This document shows, one piece after another, positions 35,138 through 47,549 of a stretch of DNA of 64,000 nucleotides. Position 1 is the stretch's first letter; every line of letters begins with the position of its first letter. Under the pieces are notes generated by a model, which worked only from the letters and a program-made list of their open reading frames with translations, had not been told where the DNA came from and did not search any database. The position numbers and the translations under genes are program-made. The DNA comes from Myrica gale. Its lineage: Eukaryota; Streptophyta; Magnoliopsida; Fagales; Myricaceae. Location: NCBI GenBank assembly GCA_963930655.1, contig OZ005601.1, forward strand, positions 29,760,921-29,824,920. The letters run 5' to 3'.

Positions 35138-38100
35138 ATGGCCACAGTTGCAGCAGGAGGGGTTGGTATGGGAGTTGCCAAGCTCCAGGCTCACAGTTCT
35201 GTAAAACCCACGACCCCTTTTCTCGGCAAGAAACCCAAAGTCAGATACAGTAACTTCGAATCACATGCGAGGACAAGAACAAGCACGATCGTGTCCAATC
35301 CAAAACAATTCCTAGTTCTAGCCTCACAAGGCGGACTATTCATCGATGCCGTCCGTGACCTCTTTGTGGCGGTGGGTGTGGGGCTGCCCTGCACTGTCAT
35401 GGAGTGCGGGGATATGATATACAGAAGTACTCTTCCGAAATCGAGTGGCTTGACAGTTACGGCCCCTGGTGCACTTTTGGCTCTGGGGACTCTTTCTTAC
35501 CTCTGGGCCACGCCTGGTGTGGCCCCTGGGTTCTTTGACATGTTTGTTCTCGCTTTTGTTGAGAGGCTTTTCAGACCCACATTCCGGAAGGTATCAGTGA
35601 ATTTATTTTTTGCTAATTTTGCGTCATGAATCAGAGTTTGGCTAATTGTGCATATGTACTTAATGATATGATTTGGTGTTGTGAGATAGGATGATTTTGT
35701 TCTGGGAAAGAAGTTGGGGGAGGGGGCTTTTGGAGTGGTTTATAGAGTTTCACTGGCCAAGAAGCCTTCATCGAAGGTATTATTTGTTTGGTATCATCCT
35801 CTATATATGAAGTTTTTGTTTTTTGTTTTTGGTTAACTTGTTTTTTAAATTGTCTTCTCAATTCTTTTTAACTACAAGAACTATTGAATTCTGCTGTTAT
35901 TAATTGCTTAGTCTAAATCACGATTGAGTTAATGTATTGTTTTTTTTTTGTTCTTCTATGAGTGTCACGACACTTTGGCATAGAAATCCTAAATGAGACA
36001 TGGAACGGAATACCGCATGAATACTGATGGGATTTTGTTTGTCCTTTGAAGGAAGGTGACTTGGTCTTGAAAAAAGCTACTGAATATGGTGCAGTTGAAA
36101 TTTGGATGAACGAGCGTGTTCGAAGAGCTTGTGCAAACAGTTGTGCTGATTTTGTATATGGCTTTCTAGAGGTGTTGTTCTGTTATGACTACTTCTACTA
36201 ACAACATATAAATTAAGGGTCTTGTTATCTTTAGAACATAAAGGTTTACTTTCAAAGCTCATACCATTGCACAAACCTTTTTTGTTTTTTGTTTTTAATT
36301 TTAAGCTTGTGGTTAATATTGTCATCATGAAATTGGTTCCAGACTTCTGCAAAGAAAGGTGGTGAGTATTGGCTTATATGGCGGTTCGAAGGGGCAGACA
36401 CACTTGCAGATTTGATGCAAAGCAGAGAGTTCCCCTACAATGTCAGTCGTTTATCTCATTAGCCCTTTGATGTTGTGTATGATGCCTTTATATGAAACAC
36501 ATACCAAGCCGAATTCGAGGCTAAATTTTTAGTAGGTTCTGACCTTAAATGTCTCCACATAGTCCCTTCTTCAGTTTAGCTTTCCGTGACCCTTGTTTAA
36601 TGATCGTTGTGTAAAAATGTTAGGTGGAAACTCTGATTCTTGGAGAGGTCCAGGACTTTCCTAAGGGTTTGGAAAGAGAAAATAGAATCCTTCAAACAAT
36701 CATGAGACAGCTCTTATTTGCACTGGACGGCCTTCACTCGACGGGGATTGTGCACAGGGATATCAAGCCACAAAATGTTATCTTTTCCGAAGGTATTAGC
36801 AACTTTTATTCTGCAATAAATCAATGGAAGGTTGGAAACGTTTGAGAAATATCAGGTTGAATTTTCATGTTACAAGTGAATTTTGAACAGGTTCTCGTAC
36901 ATTCAAGATAATTGATCTAGGAGCTGCAGCCGATTTGCGAGTGGGCATCAACTATATTCCAAAGGAGTTTCTTTTGGATCCAAGGTTTCTTAATTTCTGC
37001 TCATATGCATAGTTTATAGATAAGTAGAGAACACTGTAACCCTTTGCATGTTTTATCCACCGTGAACTTTCCAGTAAGTCACACCCTTCGCTTTTGAGCA
37101 GAACATTTGAATCGCCAATTTTTCATTTCTTTTAGTGCATAGTCTGGTTTGTTGGTTAGGGACACCACTGCTCTGGGAATTAGTATATGCTGGTAGAGAA
37201 GACCAGCTTAGCAAGCAAAAGAAGAGTAAGGATTAGTTTTCTCATTTTTATTGTGTTTGAGGAACCAAATTTTGTAATTTGCCTTGTATACTGTCACCTT
37301 CAACTAGGTTGTGATGCAGGCGCAGAGACATTGAAAGGTGTTTGTCCCGGTGTCTTTCATCGAAGGTAGTGACTCAGGTTTTTGGTTCTTTCCTTCGCAG
37401 ATATGCTGCACCAGAGCAATACATCATGAGCACGCAAACACCATCTGCACCTTCAGCACCAGTTGCCACTGCACTTTCTCCAGTCCTATGGCAGGTTCAA
37501 CTAACTCTTTAAGTTTCCCAAGTCATTAGCAAACTTTGTTAGAGAATCGAGCCGGTTGTGTTGGTTCTGATAGCTTGTCCTTGGACAGATGAATTTGCCG
37601 GATAGATTTGACATCTACAGTTCCGGTCTCATATTTCTACAAATGGTGAGTGACAAATGCTGCTGCCGAGTCTTCCTTTGGCTTGATATTCAGATTTTGA
37701 AAAACACTTAAAAGAGGGTTGCTATAGCCTATAGCGGCCATTCTAGTCACAACCACACCAACTCTGTGGTTTTGAGAGGTACCATCAGCTGGCCCTGTTG
37801 GGGAGCAGTGGTGCATAATCAATGCGTTGTAAATGAACAAGTAGACAGCCAATATTCAACTTTACGCCAACTCCGAGACACAGTATTGATTTAAGTCTCG
37901 GTTCCTCCTATACCTTCACAAGTAGCAGAACACTTGTGACATATATAAACGTAGGAACCCTCAAAAGTAACATGTGGGTAACCAATACCATCTACTATAC
38001 TCATTTAGCAAGATTTTGCATAGTCACTTCTTAACAGGTTCTTCTTATAGGCATTCCCAGCATTACGCAGTGACAGTGGCCTCATACAATTCAACCGTCA

Positions 38101-38709
38101 ATTAAAGAGGTGTGATTATGACTTGGTTGCATGGAGGAAAAGTGTAGAGCCTCGTGCTGGTGCTGAAATGAGAAGGGGATTTGAGTTGTTGGATTTAGAT
38201 GGTGGGATAGGATGGGAACTTCTTACTTCAATGGTTCGCTATAAAGCACGACAAAGAACCAGCGCAAAAGCTGCTTTAGCTCATCCCTACTTCGACAGAG
38301 AAGGGCTATTGGCTTTGTCCATCATGATGAAGCTGAGGCTGCAATTCTTTCGTGCAACACAGCAAGACTATGGGGAAGCCGCCAAGTGGGTAATCCGGCT
38401 TATGGCAAAATCAGGGACCGAGCAGGATGGTGGTTTCACAGAAGCTCAGCTTCAGGAACTCAGAGTCTGTACCAAGTTATCTTCGAATTAGAAAACTAGT
38501 AACTCTTAAGATTCACAGTATAATTCCAACACTATTCTATTGTGCAGGAAATTGAGCCAAAGAAGAGAGCGAGTCCACAAAGGAATGCTCTTGCTTCAGC
38601 TCTTCGTTTCCAGAGGAGAATGATTAGAACATTGAATGAGAGCATGGATGAGCTTAACCAACGTAGAAAGAGCCTATGGTGGAGCAAATGGATACCCAGA
38701 GAGGAATGA
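35138..38709 (+). CDS. STN7: STN7 thylakoid state-transition protein kinase
   Basis: Ten GT-AG exons: 35138-35590, 35690-35776, 36052-36171, 36343-36441, 36624-36792, 36891-36984, 37401-37494, 37589-37645, 38051-38464, 38548-38709; 582 residues (Arabidopsis STN7 is 562). A transit peptide occupies about 1-60. Cys85 and Cys90 ([11 protein letters not shown]) match the regulatory lumenal cysteine pair of STN7. A transmembrane helix lies at about 105-130. Kinase motifs are: [10 protein letters not shown] (160-169), Lys187 in [14 protein letters not shown] (297-304), DLG (318-320, in place of DFG) and [18 protein letters not shown]. The C-terminus ends [10 protein letters not shown]. In the family it phosphorylates LHCII when plastoquinone is reduced, driving state transitions. 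It appears intact. Confidence 0.96.
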
Positions 38710-40462
38710 AGCTTGTAAATACATAGCACTTTTTTTTTTTTTTTTTATAAAAAATCTGTACATCCGTGTTGACCAAACTTCCCGTTGGAAAATAGTGATA
38801 CTTTTACAATGAAAGAAATTAGCTGGAATCTAATGAAAACATGTCTGGAATCTTTTAGACGCACGTCTAAAGGCCTGCGTGGATTACAGTTCTCATGAGG
38901 AATTAAATGAAAGGAAATTGCAATGAAGCACGCTCTGTCTTTTACATTAGTCGAGAAGAACTAAAATTAAACTTGTGCCACATTCCTTGATGTTCCCCTG
39001 GCCGACTATAAAAGATTACCTTATCTTTCATTCACATTTTCGAAACTTTTATTCTTCGAAGAAAAACTACAACAGACTGTGCCATCAAAAGCAAGAAAGT
39101 GCATCAAAACCTTTTTCTCATTGCTCTGTTCCCCCCCCCCCCTTTTGTCGGGAGAAGGATCTACGTTATGGGCTGGCACCTCTGTCACTGTGTCCTTGAA
39201 TACTCTCGAAGAAGAGTAGAGGTTCTTGTCAATGGCATTGACAGTAGTCCTTTGTAACTTTCTTATTAACAAATACTTGCTCTTTTGGACACGTTGAGTT
39301 GTGAAATCTTCTCAATTCTATATTTTTCATACAACCTGAGACTCAAGAGGATATAATCAAAGGTAACATGAATTCTGATTGATTGTCCGCAAGGATTATT
39401 TAGCATACATGTGCCCAATGATTCACAACTTATAAACATTCAAAAATTCTCAGAACATAAAACAAAAACAGGTTATATTTGGATGGCAAGAGATCTGAAA
39501 GGCAATTGAGTTCCAATCAAGATACGAAATATCTTTAATTATCTCTTAACCAGCAATGACATTGATGGCCCTGTAGTCAACGAGACGTGCTAATTTAAGT
39601 TCGTACAGTTGTGGAGCTGTAATTATGGACTTTCGATTTGTGTAAATGAATTGTTCGTACAGTGATGAGGCTGTAATTAACTCGAAATCCCATGACACGG
39701 AGAATTCAAGAATCCTGTCAAGCAAAGGCTGTCGAAGTCTGATACTTGTGTGGGGAATACAATACAACTGTAGTTTTCTGGCCAGAATGGTACACTCCTT
39801 TGGTGTTCTCACGTGGGGAATCTATTAAATTCACGTCCATGCTACGTTATGGCCATTTGAATGATTGAAGAGGCAAAGCTAAGAACTTGGGAGGATGTGG
39901 CGGAGGCACAACATGTGGGAAGCGAAGGTCGTCAGGGAACGAAAGCCAACAAGAAGCATGGTGGAGTAGTCAATAAAGTAATATAGGATTCAAAGGTTAA
40001 AGATAACATAAAATTAACAATTTTTGCATTGAGTCTATCGCAGGCATTGGCGTTGTAAACCACGAGACCTTCACCGGCTTCACGTGCAGCTCTGACCTCC
40101 TTGTTCAGTACAACCAGGCCATTTTTTTAAAGAATAAACAGTACAACATACCCAGCACGAGACACTCCAAAGTAAACCTGGGGACACGTTGATTAAAGCG
40201 CATTTGTTTGACTAATTTAATCGCCATTGTCTCTAATCCAGTTCAGCTCCCAAAGCTTTGGGTAATTTGGGTAATTGGGTGTCTCACACTCCATGGACAA
40301 ATATTACTGGATGCGTTCGGTCAAAAATGCTTTTAAAGCCCTTTGTGATCAAAGAAAGCGACACCTTGGAGTTATGGTGATTTGTCTATATTGCTTGCAC
40401 TGCTACTGTGCCTTTGAGCGTGCAGTTTGATCAAATTCTCCACATCCTCTGTCAATTAGTTC
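38710..40462. other. Intergenic after STN7
   Basis: Holds a 12-C tract (39131-39142), a possible F-box/LRR fragment (separate entry) and, at 40060-40130, a short GC-richer open stretch reading on the minus strand LNKEVRAAREAGEGLVVYNA. I do not recognise that stretch. No complete gene is supported. Confidence 0.4.
39546..39812 (-). pseudogene. Possible F-box/LRR (FBD-like) gene fragment
   Basis: An 88-codon frame contains two successive 18-residue units, FELITASSLYEQFIYTNRKS and IITAPQLYELKLARL. They correspond to a 54-base imperfect direct repeat (39599-39652 and 39653-39695, GTTCGTACAGT). The ITAPQL.L pattern resembles the leucine-rich strands after F-box domains (.INAPNL..). There is no F-box and no flanking gene. 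This is a weak call; it may be chance. Confidence 0.25.
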
Positions 40463-41389
40463 TGGTTAGAGATAATATAGTCAAATCTTAAAAATTTGAT
40501 ATGATATTATGATTATTAACGTATCAAAGAATTGACATCGTTATCAAGATTCAAATTTCAAATATACGAATATTTTTCTATTATGCATTGTATTATTTCT
40601 ATAAATAGAGATATTTAATTTGTAATACAAAATACAGACATTGAAGACTTTCACAATATATGTAGACCGACCCATTTAAATCTCTTGTTACTATTTCTCT
40701 CCTCTCTTCCTTCTAACATTTTTTCTTCTTGGTATTAGAGCAACAAAACATGTTTTTCGCATTCTTAAAAGTTGGCAATTTTTTCATTCCTCGTTTGAAT
40801 GTTCATGCTCAATAATTATTGGTGAATTTTCACCTCAGCTGTACTTAAAACAAATGCGTTTACTATGAAAAAAAAGATATGAGTGAAAGAAAGAGAGAAA
40901 AAAGAAAGAGCATGAGGTATGTTTGACAATGGTCGTGTGCCTATGATTTCAAGGTCCGAACACTTTCAACCACTCTTCAAGGTCGTGTGACTATGATATG
41001 ATTTCAAGGTCTGATCACCTTCATATCTCGTTTTTCAAACACAAGATTTCAGATTTATCCATCTTGTGTTTGATGGAGGATTTAGAGATAATATCATAGT
41101 CAAATATTTAAAATTTGATATGATATTATGATTATCACGATGTCAAAGTATTGATATGTTATCAAGATTCAAATTTCAAATATTGAGATTCAAATTTAAA
41201 TGTAGGAATATTTTCTTATTATGCATTGTATTATCTCTATAAATATATATCTTCCATTTGTAATATGTATGCACTGATAATACATAATACAACCATATAG
41301 GACTTCCATAGTGAATGTAGGTCTTCTAGACCGAACCGCTTAAATCTATTGTCTCTTATAAGTATTTCTCTCTTCTCTTCATTCTAACC
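40463..41389 (+). mobile_element. TRIM-like miniature LTR retroelement
   Basis: Two direct repeats, 40463-40718 and about 41082-41389, share TTAGAGATAATAT, TTTGATATGATATTATGATT, TTATCAAGATTCAAATTTCA and TTATGCATTGTATTAT, and end in TTCTAAC. Right after the first repeat lies TGGTATTAGAGCA (40730-40742), one base off the TGGTATCAGAGC primer-binding site complementary to initiator tRNA-Met used by Copia elements. The 360-base interior has no gag or pol but holds a partial direct repeat (GGTCGTGTG.CTATGAT) and a hairpin (ACACAAG...CTTGTGT). At about 0.93 kb it fits a terminal-repeat retrotransposon in miniature. The repeats have diverged, so it is not recent. No target duplication was found. Confidence 0.7.
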
Positions 41390-42637
41390 TTTTTTTTTTC
41401 TTTTGTTATGGGATATCACATATCGATCCAGATCAAGCATTCCTACTATCCAAATCATAATTGAGATCAAAGATCATATATACGGTATGCAAATTCCCAG
41501 GAAAAACAGCTCACAGATAACCAGGAGTGCCAAACTCCGTTTGACAGCTTGAAATTGCTCAAAAAGAGCACATACAAATACAAAAAAGACAGTTGTTCAT
41601 TAGAATGAGGATTACTGGAAGATGGTGCCCTGATCAGTGAAATGGGTGGAACACGAGACGAAGCAAGTGGGTTCTTGCTTTGATTTTGATTAAGTACAAC
41701 TTAATTGGTCATAGTTTATTTAATTAGTCGCTCAGATGGGTACTGGACTTTAATATTATATTAATTAAGCTTGTTATTTTCAAGTAATCATTATTAAAAT
41801 GTTCAATCATACTATAATATATTGTAATATATTACGGAGCCTCGGTCATAAGTTATAGCCTAGAAATTTCATAGGCTAAGGAAAGGAGGAAGAAAGGGAG
41901 GTGATGGCAAATCCAAGCCAAGGCCCTTTGAAAACAAGTATATATTTTTCACAGACATACATATAGAGCCAAAACGTCTAAATATAAGCCGTTGTTAAGA
42001 GTTTAAGGTCATCAAAATGATAATTCTTATGTAATCACCTAGAAAATGCTTCAATATTCGGAAATATTGTAGCATTTTGGATAATCTAAACAAATTGAAC
42101 ACTAAGACAACCTTTGGTAATAGGAAACCCTGTCCCTCCTACGTAAGTGGTTTCTTTCAGAGTCAAAAGCTAGCCTAACTCTGTGACCCATAGTGTTTCT
42201 GAAAATGGCTATTGCTATTTTAGGTGGAAACAACAAAAACTAAAAGAGAATCTATTCCACTAAGAAAAACACTGAAAAGAGGAGGCTTTTTCTTTATCAT
42301 GAATAATATATAAAAATAATAATGCACAAAATGAAGGCAGCAGCACGGTAGAGTCTATAGAAATTCGCTGCCTTCTTGAACGAATGGCTGACCCATTATG
42401 CTTGATATTTTATGCCTACACAGAGTTAAGATATTGGAAATGGAGGGTGACATAGCAATGAGAGAGCGTCTTGTTTGGCTTGTTTTGTCATTTCCTTGGT
42501 ATTGCGGTATGGATTCCCAAGTGGGGATGGGGCCCATTTGGCATTGTCTGGTGAGTTTGGGGGCACTGCACGCCCTTTCATGCCCCATCGTTGGCTCTTT
42601 ACTAGACCAACGTGAGCCAAGACCACGTCCTCCGCCC
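41390..42637. other. Intergenic upstream of the DVL gene
   Basis: No gene is supported. A near-palindromic AT stretch lies at about 41810-41835. Confidence 0.4.
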
Positions 42638-42644
42638 TATATAA
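42638..42644 (+). promoter_or_regulatory. TATA box of the DVL gene
   Basis: TATATAA lies 112 bases before the ATG at 42756, within CCCTATATAAGAA, a strong plant TATA context. Confidence 0.6.
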
Positions 42645-42755
42645 GAAACCCCTACCAGCAACTTCAGACCAAAGCACAGCAAAGTTGTTGTTCACTCACA
42701 GAACAGAAAGGAGAAAGAACCTCTTGGCATTCCGAAGGAGAAGGAAACATTAGAG

Positions 42756-42896
42756 ATGAAGATGAGCAGTGCGTCCATGGGAGGGTCCAAGAGAAGGCTA
42801 TCAACCAGAGGACTTGGAGGGGTCCTCAGAGAGCAGAGGGCTAGGCTGTACATAATAAAGAGATGTGTGGTCATGCTCCTTTGTTGGCATGATTGA
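42756..42896 (+). CDS. DVL: DVL/ROTUNDIFOLIA-like small signalling polypeptide (46 aa)
   Basis: A 46-codon frame begins [19 protein letters not shown] and ends [21 protein letters not shown]. The C-terminal half is the DVL/RTFL domain, whose hallmark is [22 protein letters not shown]. The ATG is preceded by a TATA box at a normal distance; a second ATG two codons on is an alternative start. The family are short plant-specific, membrane-associated, non-secreted polypeptides that restrict longitudinal cell proliferation and alter leaf, fruit and trichome shape when overexpressed; their molecular target is not settled. The gene is intronless, as is usual. It is short enough to be missed by length-filtered gene prediction. 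Confidence 0.92.
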   Translation: MKMSSASMGGSKRRLSTRGLGGVLREQRARLYIIKRCVVMLLCWHD

Positions 42897-45198
42897 AGTC
42901 CCAAACCTGCAGGGCGACAAGGCTGAGGACTTTTTCTTTTTCTTTGCCTTTTTCTTTTTTCTTTAATGGTGGAGTGTACATAACAGCGGCAGATATTTGG
43001 AAGTTCCGACAAATTTTGTACCAGTTTGGCCTTAATTAAGCGCTAGATGTACATCGGAAAGCATGAATTAAAACTTAGATGTTATATTTCAAGCAATACA
43101 GTTTGTGATGTTCTTTTATTCTTTTTACTCTCCTTGCTCCGAGTCCTTTCCTCAATCAAGTATCCAGATTTACACAGAATTTTCAAGATCGATACGAAAG
43201 ATCTGACACCTTATCATGGCATCCCTGGACCTTTCTTTGGAATCTTCTCGACTCAATTAAAAGCGAACTTACACTCAGAGAAGAATGATACTATCAATTA
43301 TCTCGACTGTCACAAGCAGAGAAACTAACTATACAAGGTCTATTTAGAGAATACAGGGATAATGTTTGCGCCATTGAGAGCTGTTCATGTTCTTCTCTGT
43401 TTCTAGGTGGGAAAAGTTATTACTCTCATTGAAGGTCAGATATCTTTGGCCGGTGGCCCGGTGCCTTCTTCGAAAACCTTTTAGTTCCAAAGCTGCAGAG
43501 TGCAGGGCATAAACCTTCACTAGTGCCTACAGACATGTCACTCTTCTCCTTTAAGCTAAGAAGTTTTAGAACGCACATTCACCAAAAATAGAAACAAAAG
43601 TTAGAAGGAGAGATTTCTGTTCAAAGGCCATAACCCATCTAAAACATGGAAAATGATGTAGGCCCATTAATCATTTGGAGTGAGGATTGGTTCGGATCGT
43701 TGTACAATTCAAATTGCAAAATGAATGATCCAAGTACTGTTTTGTTGCCCTTTTATGGTGCTGTTTGCAGGACTTATCCTAAACGGCTTCAAGCCTTCAA
43801 AAAGAGGTAAGGGATTTTCTTCTGAGACTCTGTTCTAAAGTATACTTCACGCCGAAATTACAAGATTTTTTCTTCTATTAGTCTAAATTGCCGATGAGTA
43901 GTCGTGAGAAACAGGGACCTCGTCCAATCAACGACACAGACCGTTGGACAATCTCTTTCATAAGCTTATCTTCGAACTTCTTGTCTTTAACCAGACAACA
44001 TCAACTCATTTTCAAATCATATTTGATGCCAGCAATGCATTATGTTTCAGTTCAAAGCACTTATAAAATGAGTTATCCAAGCACACCCATCGGTCATGTG
44101 GGACAACTTCTTAACGTTACTAGTCAAAACAAACTTTGTGGACTTGTTGAATTATTGCCTCTAGCTGACCCACATTCACGTGTGCCACGCGTACGTTGGA
44201 GATGTGCCTACATCCAAATACTATTCCTTTTTGTTTGTTCCCTGCCACTTCTGGCACGCACAGAGGAGAAATCCAGGGAAGGAGGAGATAGAAACTTTGT
44301 GGGTGAGAAAGACGCAGGAGCTCTGGTCAGGTCAATTACTGTGAGGAGTACAGAACTGAAACATAGAGGTACAGTATGTGGCGTGAGACGTGAAAATGGT
44401 TGGCTATCTGCCAAAGTTGTTGGGAGGGGGGGGGGGGGGGCTTTCTGAGTGTGTAAGCTCAGGTTTCATGAGATACTGCATGGAGATCCTATTTCTGTTC
44501 AAGTACTGCCTAGAACAGCTTGAAGGTCAGGTGTACAGGGAGTTCCAGCTGGGGGTATTCATAAATTCCTGCTCTTGTTGAGTTGTGCTGCTAAATAAGC
44601 TTGGTTTACCTTGTTGATCTCCGAACAGAAGTTGCAATGACAATTCTCAGCATTAACTCAAAACTAATAACCAAGCGACTAGTGAGGAGAAAATTAGCTA
44701 TAGAAACTCATGACTTCTGAACCCTCAAATTCTATGTTCTTGGTGTTTTTTGAAGTCTCTTAGAACTACTTTAAATTACCCTTTTTCAGTCGTTTTGTAG
44801 CTAAACAACTCGTAAAACAATAGTAGGACACATTTTTCTACTTGTTAGCGAGTTCCAAACAGAGTATGGCCTCAGTCGTAAAGCTGAGGAGAGAGAGAGA
44901 GAGAGAAGGAGACACGATGTGAATGGGTCAAAATGGCAGCCTTATCGTGCCCACGTGCGCCTCCTAATCCTCAACCCCACCACATAGCTCCGATTCTCTT
45001 TCAATCGGAACATACAGCCCCCACTCTGGGCCTCCACATGGCACATCCCGCTGCCACTCCAATAATGCACAATATGAATGCGTCCCTCAGGACCATGTAG
45101 CTGGTTGGGGCAAGTAGTCATTAGAATGTGGAAGAGCATGATTGGAGTTTATTTACGGTAGTCCTGTCTTCTTGTTGTCTTTCGTTAGCAAACTCAAT
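42897..45198. other. Intergenic after the DVL gene
   Basis: Contains a pyrimidine-rich stretch (42930-42963, likely in the DVL 3' region), a 15-G tract (44426-44440) and a GA microsatellite (44888-44906). Open frames at 43888-44448 lack family features. Confidence 0.4.
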
Positions 45199-45490
45199 TT
45201 ATTGAGTACTGTTTAGGGTACATGATGTTTTGCAGAAGGCCTTCAAGGTTGCGAGATTTGTGATATTTCAAACACCCAACAACAGGACATATGTTCTTGT
45301 AAGATATGGGGAAATGGGTAGTAAATAAGTTGGGATTAGGTAACTTATTGAGTATATTGTTTAGGGTACCTGATGTTTTGCAGAAGGCTTACAAGGTTGC
45401 AGGATTGGTGATATTTCAAACACCCAACAACAGGACATATGTTCTTGTAAGATATGGGAAATGAGTAGAAAAGAAGTTAGGGTTAGGTAA
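45199..45490. repeat. Tandem duplication, 146-bp unit, two copies
   Basis: 45199-45344 and 45345-45490 share TTTAGGGTAC.TGATGTTTTG, TTTCAAACACCCAACAACAG and GACATATGTTCTTGTAAGAT with few differences. No coding function is seen. Confidence 0.85.
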
Positions 45491-45720
45491 CTAGAATCAT
45501 TGTCACTACCATGAAGCTTATTAGTCGAATAATCGGGATTATAGAAACATAAACTCTGATGCATCAGAAAGTCAAGATTCAAAATGTCCAACACTGCCGG
45601 CTACCATATTGACACCCTCTTTTGCTATCTGGGAAATTCAGTAAAATTATATCCATGAGGCTTTATTGTTAAAACATTAATTCATGGTTAATCCAAAATC
45701 TAAAATAAAGGTCATGTGAT

Positions 45721-46167
45721 TTGATGTTTTTATCAGAAATGTCCTTAGAGTAAGTTTTTTTGTCCCACCCATCCTTGTGGTATAACCCGTTTCCCAGTTA
45801 TACCCCTTCGTCGACCTTCCATTCATAAGTTGACGGAATTTTCGATGTGGCTCATCGAAGCCACTGAGATATTCACGAATTATTTATTACGATAAAAAAT
45901 TAGTAAGAGAAAAGTTGTACTTGGTCTATTTTAAGGAGTAAATGTGGATAATAGGTAAAGATGATTTTTGTTTTAATTGATTTGGAAGTGAACTTTTTAG
46001 TAATTTCAAGAAACGGTGAATGACGTGGCGCCATTTTATTGCTACTACCGTGATTTGTAACTTACAGACTGAAGGTCGACGGAGGGACATAACTAGGAAA
46101 CAGGTTATACCACAAGGATGACGGGACAAAAAAACTTACCCTAAAGACATTTATGAAAAAACATCAA
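45721..46167. mobile_element. 447-bp inverted-repeat element (MULE-like MITE)
   Basis: Terminal inverted repeats of about 95 bases: the left arm starts TTGATGTTTTTATCAGAAAT and contains AAGTTTTTTTGTCCC and CCTTGTGGTATAACC; the right arm is its inverse, ending in ACATCAA. The long arms suggest the Mutator superfamily, but I found no target-site duplication. Non-coding interior. Confidence 0.65.
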
Positions 46168-46254
46168 TCTACTAGAACACGGTAATTATTTTAGTATAAA
46201 ATAAATGGTGTCTTAAGAAAAATTAAAACAAAACACGTAGTAGCAAGGTCTTTC

Positions 46255-46515
46255 CATTATAATTTGAGAGTTGTAGAATTCTAGTAGAATTGTGAATATT
46301 TATGTAAAATAGTGTTTTATAAGTGTTTGTGTAAAAGATAGAGAGATGATTTGATGTAATTATTTAATAAAAAAAATATTGAAATTAGGTGAAAAAGTAT
46401 AGAGAGAAAATTTGTGTTACATAAAAAAGTAAAAAGTTATGAAAATTGTGTTAAATATATTGATGTTTATGTTTAAATTTTTAAAATATTCTGTGGTAAT
46501 TTTACGAATGTAACA
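46255..46515. mobile_element. MITE, family B copy (degenerate)
   Basis: Shares TGTGAATATTTATGT, AGTGTTTGTGTAAAA and GATTTGATGTAATTATTTAA with the element at 26171-26461. Its ends are unclear. Confidence 0.4.
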
Positions 46516-47549
46516 TTGTTATATTTCAAATACGGCTGGACCCAAGCGGCAAGGGCGTTTGGGTCCTATTTTTTCCTTTTCTTTAGTTGCAACATGGCAT
46601 CCAAGACAGGAGACCATGCCCTTCATATCCGGCGCTTTCAGAACACCATATGGCCCGGGTATGGTGCTGTTGTCATGGAACAAAATAACTTGGGCCGGTG
46701 TCGCTTATACATGTAGAGGGACCCTACACTTACCTAGCTACTACCAAAGGCACTCTCCTCTAACACCCTGCCAGGCTGCCAACCAGGGCCCTATTTGCTG
46801 GTTACCATGATAGGTCTTGCTCTTGGTTCCCCACAACCAATCATGATGCGTACGAACAATACACCAAGCACACAGAACTTCAGATTGACTAATGATATGG
46901 CTAGGTAATAGGTATAGCGTCCTCTTCAGCAATTTTCAAGCCAATTCACTGTGGCCTCCATGGCCCCCAATGTCAAGTAACCCAATCAGTCATCCAAATC
47001 CCACGCTGCTGCTTCCCTTATTGACTCATGCTATCGATCTGTCATAACAGAGTGGTCCACACAGTTTGAATGTTTTGTGTTCTTTGCTTGAACACGACAT
47101 TACTTTATCGAGCACCAAAAAAAGGAGGAAATAGCCGTACTAACTTTCTGGTGGGCTTTTACAAAGCCAATCGCTAGATAAACTACTTTTTTGTTTGTTT
47201 TTGGAACTGCAATCATAAAGCCCTGGAGCAAATTTTCATAATTGAAGAAAAATCAGGGTAACTTTGCTAGCACCTTTTCGAGAGAATACATATGCCATGT
47301 CTCTGATCTCTTCTTGAACACAGTTATAATTACAGAACAAGTGTATGAACAGTTTCTTCACCACCATAAATTGCCATTCCAACTGTCCAGCAGTTTCCCA
47401 ACAAAAAGATTATACTTCACCCAAATAACTAAAAAGTTAAACATTTCCAGCAAAATAGTTATTTAACCCAAAAGACAATTTAACAGGTGAAGAGACCGCA
47501 AAAAATGGCCCCAAAAAATCTGACAAGATCCAAGATGCCCGAACCGTAT
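46516..47549. other. Intergenic downstream of SOG1
   Basis: No gene is supported. The part nearest 47549 is the probable SOG1 3' untranslated region. Confidence 0.4.

Noticed and set aside
43888..44448. 186-codon plus-strand frame
   Set aside because: No family pattern is seen; it ends in a poly-G tract coding for Gly, and composition is like intergenic DNA.
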